64,000 nt of DNA from Actinoplanes sp. N902-109 (GCF_000389965.1 NC_021191.1:2853501-2917500); one strand, 5' to 3'; shown: positions 17,376-26,550, counted from the first letter of the stretch. A program made the numbers and translations. Notes: generated by a model from the sequence alone, not told the origin.

Positions 17376-18110
17376 ATGGGAAAGCTCGACGGCAAGGTCG
17401 CAGTGATCACCGGTGCGACCAGCGGTATGGCCCTGGCGGGCGCGCAGTTGTTCGTGGCGGAGGGAGCTCACGTCTTCATCACCGGCCGGCGCAAGGACGC
17501 GGTGGACGAAGCGGTCGCCCTGATCGGCCGCAACGTGACCGGCGTACCGGCCGACTCGGCCGACCTCGACGACCTGGACCGGCTGTTCGAGACGGTCAGG
17601 CGGGAAAAGGGCTCGATCGACGTGCTGTGGGCCAGCGCCGGGACGGGGGAGCAGGGCACGCTCGGTGAGATCACCGCGGAGCAGTTCGACGCCGCCTTCG
17701 CACTGAACGCACGCGGCACGCTGTTCACGGTGCAGAAGGCGCTGCCGCTGCTCAACGACGGCGGCTCGATCATCATGACCGGGTCCAACGCGGCGCTGCG
17801 CGGCTACCCCAACTGGAGCGTGTACGCAGCCAGCAAGGCCGTGCTGCCGGCGTACGCCCGGGTGTGGGTCGCCGAGCTCAGGGACCGCCGGATCCGGGCG
17901 AACGTGCTGACCCCCGGCCAGGTCGCCACGCCGATCCTGGCGGAGGTGATGGACGAGCAGACGAAGGCCGCGTTCGAAGCCGTGATCCCACGGCGCGAGA
18001 TGGGCCACCCCGAGGAGATCGCGTCAGCCGCGTTGTTCCTGGCCTCGGACGACTCCAGCTACGTCAACGGCATGGAACTGGTCGTCGACGGCGGAACGAC
18101 GGTCATCTGA
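17376..18110 (+). CDS. SDR-family oxidoreductase
   Basis: 244 residues of a classical short-chain dehydrogenase: cofactor loop TGATSGMALAGA, structural motif near residue 85 altered to WASAGTG, catalytic Ser in MTGSNAAL, and YAASK. The substrate is unknown. The GRRKD after beta-2 suggests NADP(H). ATG 17376 follows GGAG. The stop shares one base with the next gene's ATG (TGATG), so they form a coupled pair. It is probably repressed by the divergent TetR protein through the two direct boxes. Confidence 0.92.
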   Translation: MGKLDGKVAVITGATSGMALAGAQLFVAEGAHVFITGRRKDAVDEAVALIGRNVTGVPADSADLDDLDRLFETVRREKGSIDVLWASAGTGEQGTLGEITAEQFDAAFALNARGTLFTVQKALPLLNDGGSIIMTGSNAALRGYPNWSVYAASKAVLPAYARVWVAELRDRRIRANVLTPGQVATPILAEVMDEQTKAAFEAVIPRREMGHPEEIASAALFLASDDSSYVNGMELVVDGGTTVI

Positions 18111-18727
18111 TGACCACCGTCAGCATCATCGGCTCCGGCACCATGGCCACCGCCATCGGCACCCGGGCGGCCCGCCACGGCCACACCGTCGAGATCATGA
18201 GCCGCAACACCGCCCAGGCCCAGGCGCTCGCCGACCGGATCGGCCCCCGAGCCACCGCCGGCACATACGGCGCAAGGCCGGCCGGCGACATCGTCATCCT
18301 GGCCGTCCTGTACGCCGGCGCGGTCGACGTCGTCAAGCACTACGGCGACGCACTGGCCGGCAAGATCCTCATCGACATCACCAACCCGTTCAACGCCGAC
18401 GCAAGCGGGCTCGTCACGACCGTGGGCACCTCGCTGTCGCAGCAGATCGCCGCCGCCGCCCCGCAGGACACGCACGTCGTGAAGGCTTTCAACTCGATCT
18501 TCGGCGGCGTCCTCGCCCAGGACGAACCCGTGGACGTCCTCTTCGCCGGCGGCAGCGCCGAGGCGAGAGTCCGCGTCGCGGCGTTCCTGGAAAGCCTGGA
18601 CATGCGGCCCCGCGACGCCGGCGGGCTCGACATGACCCACGCCCTCGAATGGGCCGGTCTGCTCCTGGTCGGCGTGGCGCGCAACGGCGCCGGCTTCGAC
18701 ATCGCCTTCGGCGTCCAGGCACGCTGA
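18110..18727 (+). CDS. NADPH:F420 oxidoreductase-like (Fno-type) NAD(P)-binding protein
   Basis: 205 residues. The N-terminal dinucleotide fold is SIIGSGTMATAIGTRAARHG, followed by MSRN where family members bind the phosphate of NADPH. The middle segment ILIDITNPFN and the KAFNSIFGG stretch are characteristic of NADPH-dependent F420 reductases and their relatives in actinomycetes. Whether it truly uses F420 cannot be told from sequence. It is coupled to the SDR gene by a one-base overlap, so both respond to the same TetR control. Confidence 0.87.
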   Translation: MTTVSIIGSGTMATAIGTRAARHGHTVEIMSRNTAQAQALADRIGPRATAGTYGARPAGDIVILAVLYAGAVDVVKHYGDALAGKILIDITNPFNADASGLVTTVGTSLSQQIAAAAPQDTHVVKAFNSIFGGVLAQDEPVDVLFAGGSAEARVRVAAFLESLDMRPRDAGGLDMTHALEWAGLLLVGVARNGAGFDIAFGVQAR

Positions 18728-18740
18728 CGTTGCTCCTCCC

Positions 18741-18773
18741 GGCATCGGCCGGCCTCCGGAACCGGCCGATGCC
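18741..18773 (+). terminator. Hairpin terminator after the SDR/reductase operon
   Basis: Perfect 12-bp stem GGCATCGGCCGG (18741-18752) with CCGGCCGATGCC (18762-18773), loop of 9 nt, starting 14 bp after the stop at 18727. Confidence 0.88.
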
Positions 18774-18908
18774 CGGACCGGCACAGACCCGTCCTGACGG
18801 TCGCACTTCTCCACATCGTCTCCACACCGGTTGCACCCCACCGCCACGAGCGGGGTCCACCGTGAAGGTGTCGGTCAAGGAGATCCAGTCAAGAGGAGAG
18901 GACGGGCC

Positions 18909-19595
18909 ATGAAGACCATGACTCACCGCACGGCCACCCTCGTGGCAGCAGGCGCACTCGGTCTGGGCGGGCTCGCCATCGCTGCTCCGGTACTCGCCGG
19001 CAGCCCGTCCGGCCCTGGCCCGGTTTCGAGCTACGGCGCGGTTTCGAGCCACGGCATGGTTTCGGGCTACGGCATGGGTGCGGGCCACAGCAGGGTTTCC
19101 GGCTACGGCACGGGTGCGGGCCAAGGCGCAGGCGGCTGCCCGGGTCACACTGTCATCGGAGAGCAGGGCACCCTCACCGCCGCGCAGAAGACCACTCTCG
19201 CCGCGATGGCGCAGGAGGAGAAGCTCGCCCGGGACCTGTACGCCGCTTTCGCCGCCCGCTACGACGACTTGACGTTCAACCATGTCGCCATGGCCGAGAG
19301 TCAACACTTGACGATGGTCCGCACCCTGCTGCAGCGCTACGGCAGCACCGATCCGACCGCCGGCCAACCGGACGGCGCCTTCACCGACAAGAGCGTCCAG
19401 ACGACGTACGACAAACTGCTGGCGCAGGGCAAGCGGAGCGAGGCCGCCGCACTGAGCGCAGCCCGGCAGGTCGAACGCGACGACATCGCCGCCTTGACGG
19501 CCGCCCTCACCGGCTTGACGGCACCGGACGTCTCGCACGTCTACACGATGCTGCTGGCGGCATCCCAGCGGCACCTGGCCGCGTTCACCCGGTGA
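18909..19595 (+). CDS. Secreted DUF2202 ferritin-like protein
   Basis: 228 residues. A Sec signal peptide (Arg-free positive start, then AAGALGLGGLAIAAPVLA) precedes a Gly/Ser/Tyr-rich spacer (about 35-75) with repeated (S/G)YG units. The DUF2202 four-helix region follows (LAAMAQEEKLARDLY, then HVAMAESQH, RQVERDDIAAL), with Glu and His residues spaced as in ferritin-like di-metal proteins. Function is unknown; metal binding outside the cell is an inference from the fold. Start ATG 18909 with AGGAGAGG upstream. Confidence 0.87.
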   Translation: MKTMTHRTATLVAAGALGLGGLAIAAPVLAGSPSGPGPVSSYGAVSSHGMVSGYGMGAGHSRVSGYGTGAGQGAGGCPGHTVIGEQGTLTAAQKTTLAAMAQEEKLARDLYAAFAARYDDLTFNHVAMAESQHLTMVRTLLQRYGSTDPTAGQPDGAFTDKSVQTTYDKLLAQGKRSEAAALSAARQVERDDIAALTAALTGLTAPDVSHVYTMLLAASQRHLAAFTR

Positions 19596-19706
19596 GCAAG
19601 CAGCAACTCAGGCCAGGCCACCCATTCCCGCGGTCGCTGACCAGATCGACGTGACCAGCGATTGCTTGGTCCTCGGCTCGAACAGCGGTCAGCTACCATC
19701 CCCCTC

Positions 19707-20237
19707 GTGCCACTCACCGATGCAACGGTCGCGGCGGACCTCGTTCCAGCGGGACTCGAGTTCGTGGAGCGGGTGAGCGATGAGGTCAGCCTGCCGCTGC
19801 CACCTGCGCCGCCTTACTACTCCCCGGCCAGTTGCGGGCCGGAGCACGGAAGGTTCGACGGGGACGAGACAATCGACGTCGACGATCCCGAGATGCCGGC
19901 GAAGGTCAACGCCGGCTGGCTGCACATGGCTACGGAATACGGCGTCCTCGACAGCCGTCGGGAGTTCCTGCTCCACGTCAACTACAGCGACCCTGCAGAG
20001 GCCGGACCCGAGTACGCCTGGGTCAGGGTCCGGCTGTCGGACCGGTGGGATCTGGCCGGGGGTCAGTCGGCCGCCCTGCGAAGCGGCTTCGCAGGGCTGT
20101 TCACCGACCGGTTCGTACCCGAGTTCTCGATGCTCTCCACCGACCACAAGGCACTGCTCAACACGACCGTCTGGGGCAACGGCACCATCAGCACCATCGT
20201 CATCCGCCCCGATCGCCGCGAGCACACCGTCGATTGA
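19707..20237 (+). CDS. Hypothetical protein, leaderless start
   Basis: 176 residues that I do not recognise. The composition is soluble and mildly acidic, with an HVNYSDP segment and a C-terminal TTVWGNGTISTIVIRPD strand pattern. GTG 19707 is chosen because TACCAT (19694-19699) sits 7 nt upstream, the leaderless arrangement of actinomycetes; a TTG at 19662 would extend it by 15 residues. It is convergent with the GNAT gene, stops 21 bp apart. Confidence 0.7.
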   Translation: MPLTDATVAADLVPAGLEFVERVSDEVSLPLPPAPPYYSPASCGPEHGRFDGDETIDVDDPEMPAKVNAGWLHMATEYGVLDSRREFLLHVNYSDPAEAGPEYAWVRVRLSDRWDLAGGQSAALRSGFAGLFTDRFVPEFSMLSTDHKALLNTTVWGNGTISTIVIRPDRREHTVD

Positions 20238-20257
20238 CGCCTTCAGCGCCTGCTCTG

Positions 20258-21055
20258 CTACCGCTGCCACTCGTACGGGGTGGTCGTCGAGACCTTGAGC
20301 AGACCGGACCGTTCGAGGATGGGGCGGGAGTACTCGGTCGAGTCGCTGTTGATGAGCGTCTTGCCCATCCGCAGCGCCGAGCGGGCCCGTGCGGCCGTCA
20401 GCGCCCGGTAGATCCCACGCCCGCGCCATTCCTTGCGGGTCGCACCGCCCCAGATGCCGGCGAAGTCCGTCCCGGGCACGGGTTCCAGCCGACCGGCGCT
20501 GACGATTCGGCCGCCGGTTTCGGCGACCCACAACTCCATGCCGTCATCGCGAGCGAGGCGGCGCACAAGGGCATCCGCCACCTCTTCTCGTACGGAGTCA
20601 CCGAAGGCCTCGTCCTGCATCGCGCACATCGCGCGGACGTCCGCCTCAGCACTGACCCGGCGCAGCGTCACACCCTCGGGCAGCGCCACGTCGACAGCGA
20701 GGTGCCGCGTCTCACCGATCATGATCGACTCCGATTCGCCGGCGACGAAACCGTTCTCCAGCAAGGCCTCGGGCAATTCCGGGGCATGGTCGTGCCCCCG
20801 GGTCTTCCACTCGACCCGGCGGATCTCGGGGTCCGCCCGATAATGGGCGAGCGCTTCGGGGACGAGCCGCCGGATCGTGCCGGCGTCGGCGCCGTCAAGG
20901 CCGGGATAGGTGACAAAGCCGCGGCCACCCGCGAAGGTCACCAGTCGCAACGGTCCGTGCCGCACGACCGAGATCGCGCTCGGCGTCTCGGCATCGGTGC
21001 GAAGCTGCTGGTCATAGGCCGCCAGGAAGTACGCCGCGTTGGTCATCGCGGTCAT
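20258..21055 (-). CDS. GNAT-family N-acetyltransferase
   Basis: About 265 residues. The C-terminal half holds the acetyl-CoA loop (TRKEWRGRGIYRALTAARARSA in outline, the RGRGIY core near 205-210), preceded by a strand with VAETGGRIVSAGRLEP. The N-terminal half is a less conserved GNAT-like or cap domain. The substrate is unknown. ATG 21055 or ATG 21046 could be the start, and the frame extends to 21082. No operon partner. Confidence 0.85.
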   Translation of the reverse strand: MTAMTNAAYFLAAYDQQLRTDAETPSAISVVRHGPLRLVTFAGGRGFVTYPGLDGADAGTIRRLVPEALAHYRADPEIRRVEWKTRGHDHAPELPEALLENGFVAGESESIMIGETRHLAVDVALPEGVTLRRVSAEADVRAMCAMQDEAFGDSVREEVADALVRRLARDDGMELWVAETGGRIVSAGRLEPVPGTDFAGIWGGATRKEWRGRGIYRALTAARARSALRMGKTLINSDSTEYSRPILERSGLLKVSTTTPYEWQR

Positions 21056-21269
21056 GATGCGCCGGCCGTACCACCCGGGCAACCGCTTTTCCCCCGGTCA
21101 TGGGACACGGCTCCGGCAGGCGCCGAACGCGGCGCGAGGAAGACGCCGGTGCCCCCTCGGTGGCGCCGTCACCGAAGGACACCGGCGCAGTCGGCCGGTG
21201 GGGACGCGCACTCAGCGCTCCGGAATAACGCTTTCAGCCGCGGCCGATCGCACATGATCAGCGCCTCGA

Positions 21270-21285
21270 GTAGGGCTACCCCTAC
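21270..21285. promoter_or_regulatory. Inverted repeat GTAGGG-CTAC-CCCTAC upstream of the serine hydrolase
   Basis: GTAGGG and CCCTAC pair around a 4-nt centre about 87 bp before the hydrolase start. It could be an operator; it is too short for a terminator. No regulator is assigned. Confidence 0.35.
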
Positions 21286-21371
21286 CACCATGGTGCCGGT
21301 AGCCGGATTGTCCGGGTGATCGATGGCGCCGACCCTGTTGTGGTCGTTCCCCACATTCAGGGAGTTGCAGA

Positions 21372-22517
21372 ATGAAGCTTTCGAAGCGGCAACGGGCGGC
21401 AGGCGTCGCCGTGCTGGCGGCCGGTCTGGCGGTCACGGGGACGCCGGTGACGGTGGAGGCGTCGGCCACGACAGCGGCGCCCGTTCAGCCGGCGCTCGAT
21501 CACCTGGTCACCGCCGACGGGTTTCCCGGGGCGCTGCTCGCCGTACGCGGCGGTGACGGTCGCACGCGCCGGTACACGGCCGGCGTCGCCGACCTGGTGA
21601 CAAACCGGCCGGTGCCGGTGGACGGCCGGGTCCGGATCGGCAGCAACACCAAGCCGTTCGTCGCCGTGGCCGTGCTGCAACTCGTCGGCGAGGGCAAGGT
21701 GGACCTCGAGGCGCCGATCGACACCTATCTGCCCGGGTTGATCCGCGGCCAGGACATCGACGGCCGGCACATCACCGTACGGCAGATCCTGCAGCACACC
21801 AGCGGGCTGCCCGACTACAGCGACGCCCCGCTGATCCAGGACATCTTCGCCATCCGGCACCGGCACTTCGAGCCGTCCGAACTGCTCGGCCTCGCGCTCG
21901 CCGAGAAGGCCCGCTTCGCTCCCGGCGCAGGCTGGGGATACAGCAACACCAACTACATCGTGGCCGGTCTGATCATCGAGAAGGTCACCGGCCGCCCGGC
22001 CGCGACCGTCATCACCGAGCGGGTCATCAAGCGGGCCGGACTGCGGCACACCACGTTCCCGACCGGCCATGACGAGACGATCCCGGGTCCGCACCCGCAC
22101 GGATACCACGCGAACGAGAGCGGCGAACCGCTGCGCGACGTGACGTCCATCGACCCCTCCTGGGCCGGGACGGCCGGAGCGATGATCTCCACCAACACCG
22201 ACCTCACCGACTTCTACACGGCCCTGCTCGGCGGGCGGCTGCTCAAACCGGCCCAGCTGCGCCAGATGACGTCGACCGTCCCGACCAACCCCAACCGGCC
22301 CGACGGCCCCACCCGGTACGGCCTCGGCCTGTTCCACCGCACCACCTCCTGCGGCGTCGGCTACTGGGGGCACGGCGGAGACATCCCCGGGTACGAGACC
22401 CGCGGCGGCGTGGCAGACAACGGCCGGGCGGTCAACCTCGCCGTCACCGCCCTCCCGGACAACGCGACCGCGGCCGGCGACGTCGAGAACCTGGTCGACG
22501 CGGCGATCTGCGCGTAG
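21372..22517 (+). CDS. Secreted serine hydrolase of the beta-lactamase / D-Ala-D-Ala carboxypeptidase class
   Basis: 381 residues. A Sec signal (KRQRAAGVAVLAAGLAVTG) comes first. The three active-site elements of the class C/PBP-like fold are visible: SNTK (Ser91, Lys94), YSN in GYSNTNYIV, and HGG in YWGHGGDIPG. Such proteins are D,D-carboxypeptidases, D-aminopeptidases or esterases; true beta-lactamase activity is not implied. A ribosome site GGGAG is just upstream. It ends 32 bp from the convergent SRPBCC gene. Confidence 0.92.
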   Translation: MKLSKRQRAAGVAVLAAGLAVTGTPVTVEASATTAAPVQPALDHLVTADGFPGALLAVRGGDGRTRRYTAGVADLVTNRPVPVDGRVRIGSNTKPFVAVAVLQLVGEGKVDLEAPIDTYLPGLIRGQDIDGRHITVRQILQHTSGLPDYSDAPLIQDIFAIRHRHFEPSELLGLALAEKARFAPGAGWGYSNTNYIVAGLIIEKVTGRPAATVITERVIKRAGLRHTTFPTGHDETIPGPHPHGYHANESGEPLRDVTSIDPSWAGTAGAMISTNTDLTDFYTALLGGRLLKPAQLRQMTSTVPTNPNRPDGPTRYGLGLFHRTTSCGVGYWGHGGDIPGYETRGGVADNGRAVNLAVTALPDNATAAGDVENLVDAAICA

Positions 22518-22548
22518 GCCGTACCGCCGACGAGATGGGCGTCGGCTG

Positions 22549-22959
22549 TCACCGCGTACCGCTGGTCTCCAGGAACTCCTTCATGTCCTGGATTCCCCGC
22601 TGGACACGGGGCCTGACCACGTCGGCCATGGCGTGGGGGAGCACATCGGTCAGCCAGACGAGCCGGCTGTGCTCGCCCGCCTCGAAGACTTGGAACGCCG
22701 CGTGGTGGTAGGTCAGCGGCAGTCGCTGCCCTTCCACCACCGCATACGCCATCCGCCGGATGTCGTGGTCGACGGCCAGGATGAGTTCCTTCACCTGGGC
22801 TCCGTCGGGCATGGTCAGAACGCGGACGTCGCCCTCGATCCGGGCGTCGGCCACCCGCCCGGGCAGGAGCCGGCGGTGGACCGCGCCGACATCGGCGATG
22901 GCCTCCCACACCCGCTGCGCCGGAACAGCAACGGTGATCTCAACGCAAACCGTGGCCAT
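22549..22959 (-). CDS. SRPBCC (START-like) family protein
   Basis: 136 residues from ATG 22959. The opening strand-helix TVCVEITVAVPAQRVWEAI and the closing long helix with MADVVRPRVQRGIQDMKEFL are the standard START/polyketide-cyclase-like fold that encloses a hydrophobic ligand. Ligand and reaction are unknown. A GGGAAG ribosome site is upstream; the frame extends to 23010 without one. It follows the two-component genes on the same strand but is separated by 145 bp. Confidence 0.87.
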   Translation of the reverse strand: MATVCVEITVAVPAQRVWEAIADVGAVHRRLLPGRVADARIEGDVRVLTMPDGAQVKELILAVDHDIRRMAYAVVEGQRLPLTYHHAAFQVFEAGEHSRLVWLTDVLPHAMADVVRPRVQRGIQDMKEFLETSGTR

Positions 22960-23104
22960 GACTGATACTTCCCAACGTGAGGCGACACCAGCAGCAGAGC
23001 CTATGGGCACGGCGAGTCGCCTCGCACCCCGACGAAACGCTGCACCGGAGAGTTCGCGAAGCCGGGCGGCTCACCGCCCGCCTCCCAGCGGCGGCACCCG
23101 CACC

Positions 23105-24499
23105 CTAACGTCGTACGAGCGGCCCGCGGATCGGCACAGCATCGGAGCGGTTCCTGGAGGAGCGCAGCGGAAGCCGGACAGTCACGGTCACGCCGCCATC
23201 CGGCGGGGAGTCGATGGCCACCGTGCCCCCGTGCGCGGTGATCAGCTCGCGGACCACCGCCAGGCCGATCCCGGAACCCGCCGTACCGGTCATCCCGCGT
23301 CCCCGCCACAGCCGGTCGAACGCATGCGGCAACTCCGACGGCGTCATCCCCGGACCGCTGTCGGCCACCCGCAGCACCGCATCATCCTGCTCGGCCCGCA
23401 CCGCCACCCGTACCCGATCACCGGGCCGGCAGTAGCGCGCCGCATTGGTCAACAGGTTGTCCACGGCTTGATGCAGCCGATCCGGGTCGCCGTGCACCGG
23501 TACACCGTGATCAAGGCCGGTGGACACGATCAACCCGACCGCATCCAGACGCGACCGCTGTGCGTCGACGGCCGCCGCAGCGATCGCGGCCAGGTCGGTG
23601 TCGACCGGGTGCAGCGACAACGCCGCCGACTCGGCCGCGGACAGGTCGGCGAGATCCTGGACGATCCGTCCCAGCCGCAGCGACTGGTCGTGCAGGGCAG
23701 CCAGCCGGGCCGGGTCCGCAGGCTGCAGCCCGTCACGCAGTTCCTCCAGCCCCGCCTGCAACCCCGCCAGGGGAGTGCGCAGCTCATGAGCGATGTCCGC
23801 CGCCGCCTGCCGCCGCGTGGACTCGGCGCGCACCACCTCGTCGGCCATGGAGTCGAAGGCCCGGGCCACCTCACCGAGCTCGCCCGGCGCGTCCAGGCGG
23901 GCGCGGGCGCCACGATCACCGGCGGCGAACCGGCGTGCGGCTGCGGCCAGCGCCACCAACGGCCGCGCCAGCCGCCCGGACACGTACGCGCTGACCAGCA
24001 AGGCCGCGACCAGCGCCGCCGCTGCCGCGCCGGCCACCCAGGACCAGGCCACCGTACGACCGGACGACCCGGCCGTCGTGAACGCCAGCCGGACGCCACC
24101 TACCTGGTGACCGTCGACATTGACTGGCGCGTCAACACTTGACCCGCCGCTGTGCATGCCGGCCCCCATGCCGCGCCCGGGCCACGCCATGGTGCCCCCG
24201 GTGCCGTGGACGACCAGCTGAGCCCCGGCCGCCTCGGCCAGCGCCGCCGCGGCGGACAGGTCAGCATCCGCCCAGCCGCCGGATCGCGCGTACGCCTGCC
24301 CCGCAGCCGCTGCCACCCGCGCGGCCACCCGCTGCCGGTCCTGCGCGGCCGCACTGGCCAGGCCCCGGTCGGTAGCCACCATCGCGGCAACGGTCAGCAC
24401 CACCACCGACGAGAACGCCACCAACACGAACGCCGCCAGCAACCGCCGCCCCAACGGCCCGCCCAGCGAGCTGCCCGATGTCCTGCGCTCATCGGTCAC
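23105..24499 (-). CDS. BaeS/OmpR-type sensor histidine kinase
   Basis: 464 residues. Helix 1 is at about 20-42, then an extracytoplasmic domain with a Gly/Met/His stretch (RGMGAGMHSGG), then helix 2 at about 150-172. A HAMP domain, HisKA (IAHELRTPLAGL) and HATPase (DNLLTNAARY; DSGPGM; GSGIGLAVV) complete it. The Met/His-rich loop might bind a metal, but that is only suggestive. The start overlaps the regulator's stop by 11 nt, so the two are translationally coupled. Confidence 0.93.
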   Translation of the reverse strand: MTDERRTSGSSLGGPLGRRLLAAFVLVAFSSVVVLTVAAMVATDRGLASAAAQDRQRVAARVAAAAGQAYARSGGWADADLSAAAALAEAAGAQLVVHGTGGTMAWPGRGMGAGMHSGGSSVDAPVNVDGHQVGGVRLAFTTAGSSGRTVAWSWVAGAAAAALVAALLVSAYVSGRLARPLVALAAAARRFAAGDRGARARLDAPGELGEVARAFDSMADEVVRAESTRRQAAADIAHELRTPLAGLQAGLEELRDGLQPADPARLAALHDQSLRLGRIVQDLADLSAAESAALSLHPVDTDLAAIAAAAVDAQRSRLDAVGLIVSTGLDHGVPVHGDPDRLHQAVDNLLTNAARYCRPGDRVRVAVRAEQDDAVLRVADSGPGMTPSELPHAFDRLWRGRGMTGTAGSGIGLAVVRELITAHGGTVAIDSPPDGGVTVTVRLPLRSSRNRSDAVPIRGPLVRR

Positions 24500-25229
24500 G
24501 TGACCACCCCAGCCGGTAGCCCACGCCCAGCACGGTCTCCACGATCTGCGCGGCGTCCGGGCCGAGCTTGTGGCGCAGGTTCTTCACGTGCGAGTCCACC
24601 GTGCGCTCGTATCCCGGGAACTCGTAGCCACGCACCTGGTTGATCAGCTCGTAGCGGGAGTACACCCGTCCCGGCGTCGCGGCCAGGGCGGTCAACAGGC
24701 CCCACTCGGTCGGCGTCACCTCAAGTCGTACCCCGTCGAGGTGCGCCTCGTGGCGGGCCTCGTCGAGCCGCAACCGGCCGGCCCCGAACGACAGCACCGC
24801 CGCGCCGCCGCTCGTGCCGCCACGGGTGCGGTGCAGCACCGCCTCGACGCGCAGCACCAGCTCGGTCGGCGAGAACGGCTTGATGACGTAGTCGTCCGCA
24901 CCGCGACGCAAGCCGTCGATACGGTCGTCAACATTGCTTCGCGCCGTCAACACGACCACCGGCACCGCTCGCCCGTCGTCATGGGCGGCGGCCAGCACCT
25001 CGCGCCCGTCGATGTCGGGCAAGCCCAGATCGAGCACCATCAGCTCCACCGCGTCGGCGGCCAGCAGGCCGATTGCCTCAGCTCCGGAACCTGTCGTCCG
25101 TACCGGATGACCCGCTCGCTGCAGATAGCGGCGGACCAGCTCGCGCAACTCACGGTCGTCCTCGACGACCAGCACAGCACCGGGCACGACCCCACCGTGC
25201 CCGCGATCCGGCCCGCGCACCAGGGCCAT
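24489..25229 (-). CDS. OmpR-family response regulator
   Basis: 246 residues. Receiver: VLVVEDDRELREL (acidic pocket), phospho-Asp in LMVLDLGLPD, VVLTARS, and Lys in YVIKPFSP. A winged-helix DNA-binding domain ends with DSHVKNLRHKLG and GVGYRL. The first 14 residues are atypical for the family, so GTG 25187 may be the real start. It precedes the kinase gene in a two-gene operon. Target genes are unknown. Confidence 0.93.
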   Translation of the reverse strand: MALVRGPDRGHGGVVPGAVLVVEDDRELRELVRRYLQRAGHPVRTTGSGAEAIGLLAADAVELMVLDLGLPDIDGREVLAAAHDDGRAVPVVVLTARSNVDDRIDGLRRGADDYVIKPFSPTELVLRVEAVLHRTRGGTSGGAAVLSFGAGRLRLDEARHEAHLDGVRLEVTPTEWGLLTALAATPGRVYSRYELINQVRGYEFPGYERTVDSHVKNLRHKLGPDAAQIVETVLGVGYRLGWSRDR

Positions 25230-26077
25230 CCGGCCCGCACCGGCCCGCCGGGGCCAAGGCGGTATCGGGTGCAGCCGGCAGGGGTTGGCGGTTCGATTAA
25301 CCGCGGTTGACGGGAGACTGGATCATGCTGTTGCCCGACGGGTAGCGGCCAACCAGGGCGACCAGGACTGGCCCCGCTCTGCACGCCACGTCGACGCCGT
25401 CGGCGGCCGCGCGAGCCTGCGGGAAGCGTCGACCATGCCGCGGCGCCTGCTGCCTTGCTGCTAGTGACAGTCCTGCTCGCCCCCCAATCTGGCCACCGCC
25501 AGCAGCCTTCTGGGCGGCGCCGGGTTTATCGCGGCGGTGGCGATGAGCTGGCCGGCGGCACAGTCTCGTGCTCGGTGCAATGGTCGCCGGACTCGGGATG
25601 TTGCTGTTGAACGGTGGCGGCGGGGTGAATGGCGTCGCGTTTCATCGGATCCGGCGCCGCGCTTGCCGTTCTAGGTACGGCGAGACTGCGCGACGGCAAG
25701 GTCAGAGGTCGAGGGCAAAAGTGGTGAACCGCGGTCCAGGGCGCTGTCGGTGCGCGCCCTCTGACTCACGACGTTGGTGGTGCGGAGGCCGCCGGCGGTC
25801 GCGGCGCATTGCGTGTCCTGCGCATCTGGCCTCCTGAGGTTGGTGTCTGGCAAAGGGGTGTTCCGGTGGCTAGGCCGGAACCCCCCTTTGGTCTTCCAAG
25901 GGGTCCGCCCGGACCAGCGGACGAGAACCCATCCTTTACCGTCACGCGGCTTTGGATTGCCCAATCGTCAGCCGTGACGCCGACGGAGGCAACGCCAACT
26001 GCCGACTTCGGAAAATCCCGTAGCGGCCGACGCGCCCCAGAAGCCGTTTTCTCGCTGCTCACAGGTCAGCGGGCGCC

Positions 26078-26106
26078 GGTTGTGAGGCTGATCAAGCCTC
26101 ACAACC
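26078..26106. terminator. Perfect 12-bp hairpin (terminator-like)
   Basis: GGTTGTGAGGCT (26078-26089) pairs with AGCCTCACAACC (26095-26106) over a 5-nt GATCA loop. No gene ends nearby on either strand, which is odd for a plain terminator. Confidence 0.55.
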
Positions 26107-26179
26107 AGCAGGCCGCCAGCTCTCGACAAAGCCAGGACCAGGGATTCTCTGAGACGGGCCTTCGCCTCACAAAAGAGCA

Positions 26180-26191
26180 CACAACGTTGTG
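26180..26191. promoter_or_regulatory. 12-bp palindrome CACAACGTTGTG
   Basis: A perfect palindrome 109 bp before the small membrane protein that is followed by an HTH regulator gene. It is a candidate operator for that regulator. Confidence 0.4.
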
Positions 26192-26299
26192 CGGCACGAA
26201 TGAACCCCTCAGGCGCAGGATCGAAGACTGACGCGCGCGGGGTGGCTACCCGCACCAGCGCGGCACCGCCCGGACCACCGACCAGAACGGACTTCCGAT

Positions 26300-26539
26300 A
26301 TGTCGCGGTTGACCGCTTTTCTCATCACTCTCGGCGCCCTCGCGGCGCTGGTGGTCGTCTTCCTTGCCTACGGCCTGACAGCTGCGGTCGCTACCGGAGT
26401 GGTCCTCGCGTTGGCGGGGGCGGCCACGACCGTCGTTCTGCGCCTGGGTGGGGCTGGCGAACCCGTCACGCCGGCGGACGCTCCGGCAGTCGCGGCCGAG
26501 CTGGGTGGCGAGCCTGGCTCCGAGCAGCCGCTCGTCTAG
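26300..26539 (+). CDS. Small membrane protein, two helices
   Basis: 79 residues. Two hydrophobic helices (about 5-24 and 27-49), then an acidic, Pro-rich soluble tail. I do not recognise a family. It is credible as a gene because it has clear membrane segments, a normal GC-rich codon pattern, and a stop 11 bp before the next gene's GTG on the same strand, i.e. an operon. It may anchor or modulate the HTH protein encoded next. Confidence 0.65.
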   Translation: MSRLTAFLITLGALAALVVVFLAYGLTAAVATGVVLALAGAATTVVLRLGGAGEPVTPADAPAVAAELGGEPGSEQPLV

Positions 26540-26550
26540 CAGGGGTTATC

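Larger units (their letters stand above)
25230..26299. other. 1.07-kb gene-free stretch, strongly structured in its second half
   Basis: No convincing gene. From about 25860 several hairpins follow each other: TTCCGG/CCGGAA at 25861-25880, CCCCTT(T)GG/CCAAGGGG ending near 25903, GGTCCG/CGGACC at 25902-25915, an imperfect CGTCACG.../...CGTGACG arm pair at about 25940-25979, and a perfect 12-bp stem at 26078-26106. A 12-bp palindrome CACAACGTTGTG is at 26180-26191. It may be a structured RNA, the decayed end of something, or a regulatory leader of the downstream operon. The first half (25230-25800) shows nothing. Confidence 0.5.

Noticed and set aside
25671..26255. Small ORFs on both strands in the structured stretch
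   Set aside because: They overlap each other and hairpin arms, have no ribosome sites and no recognisable pattern.
26200..26550. N-terminal extension of the XRE-like gene
   Set aside because: It would overlap the whole membrane-protein gene, is Arg/Gly-rich, and GTG 26551 has a good ribosome site.
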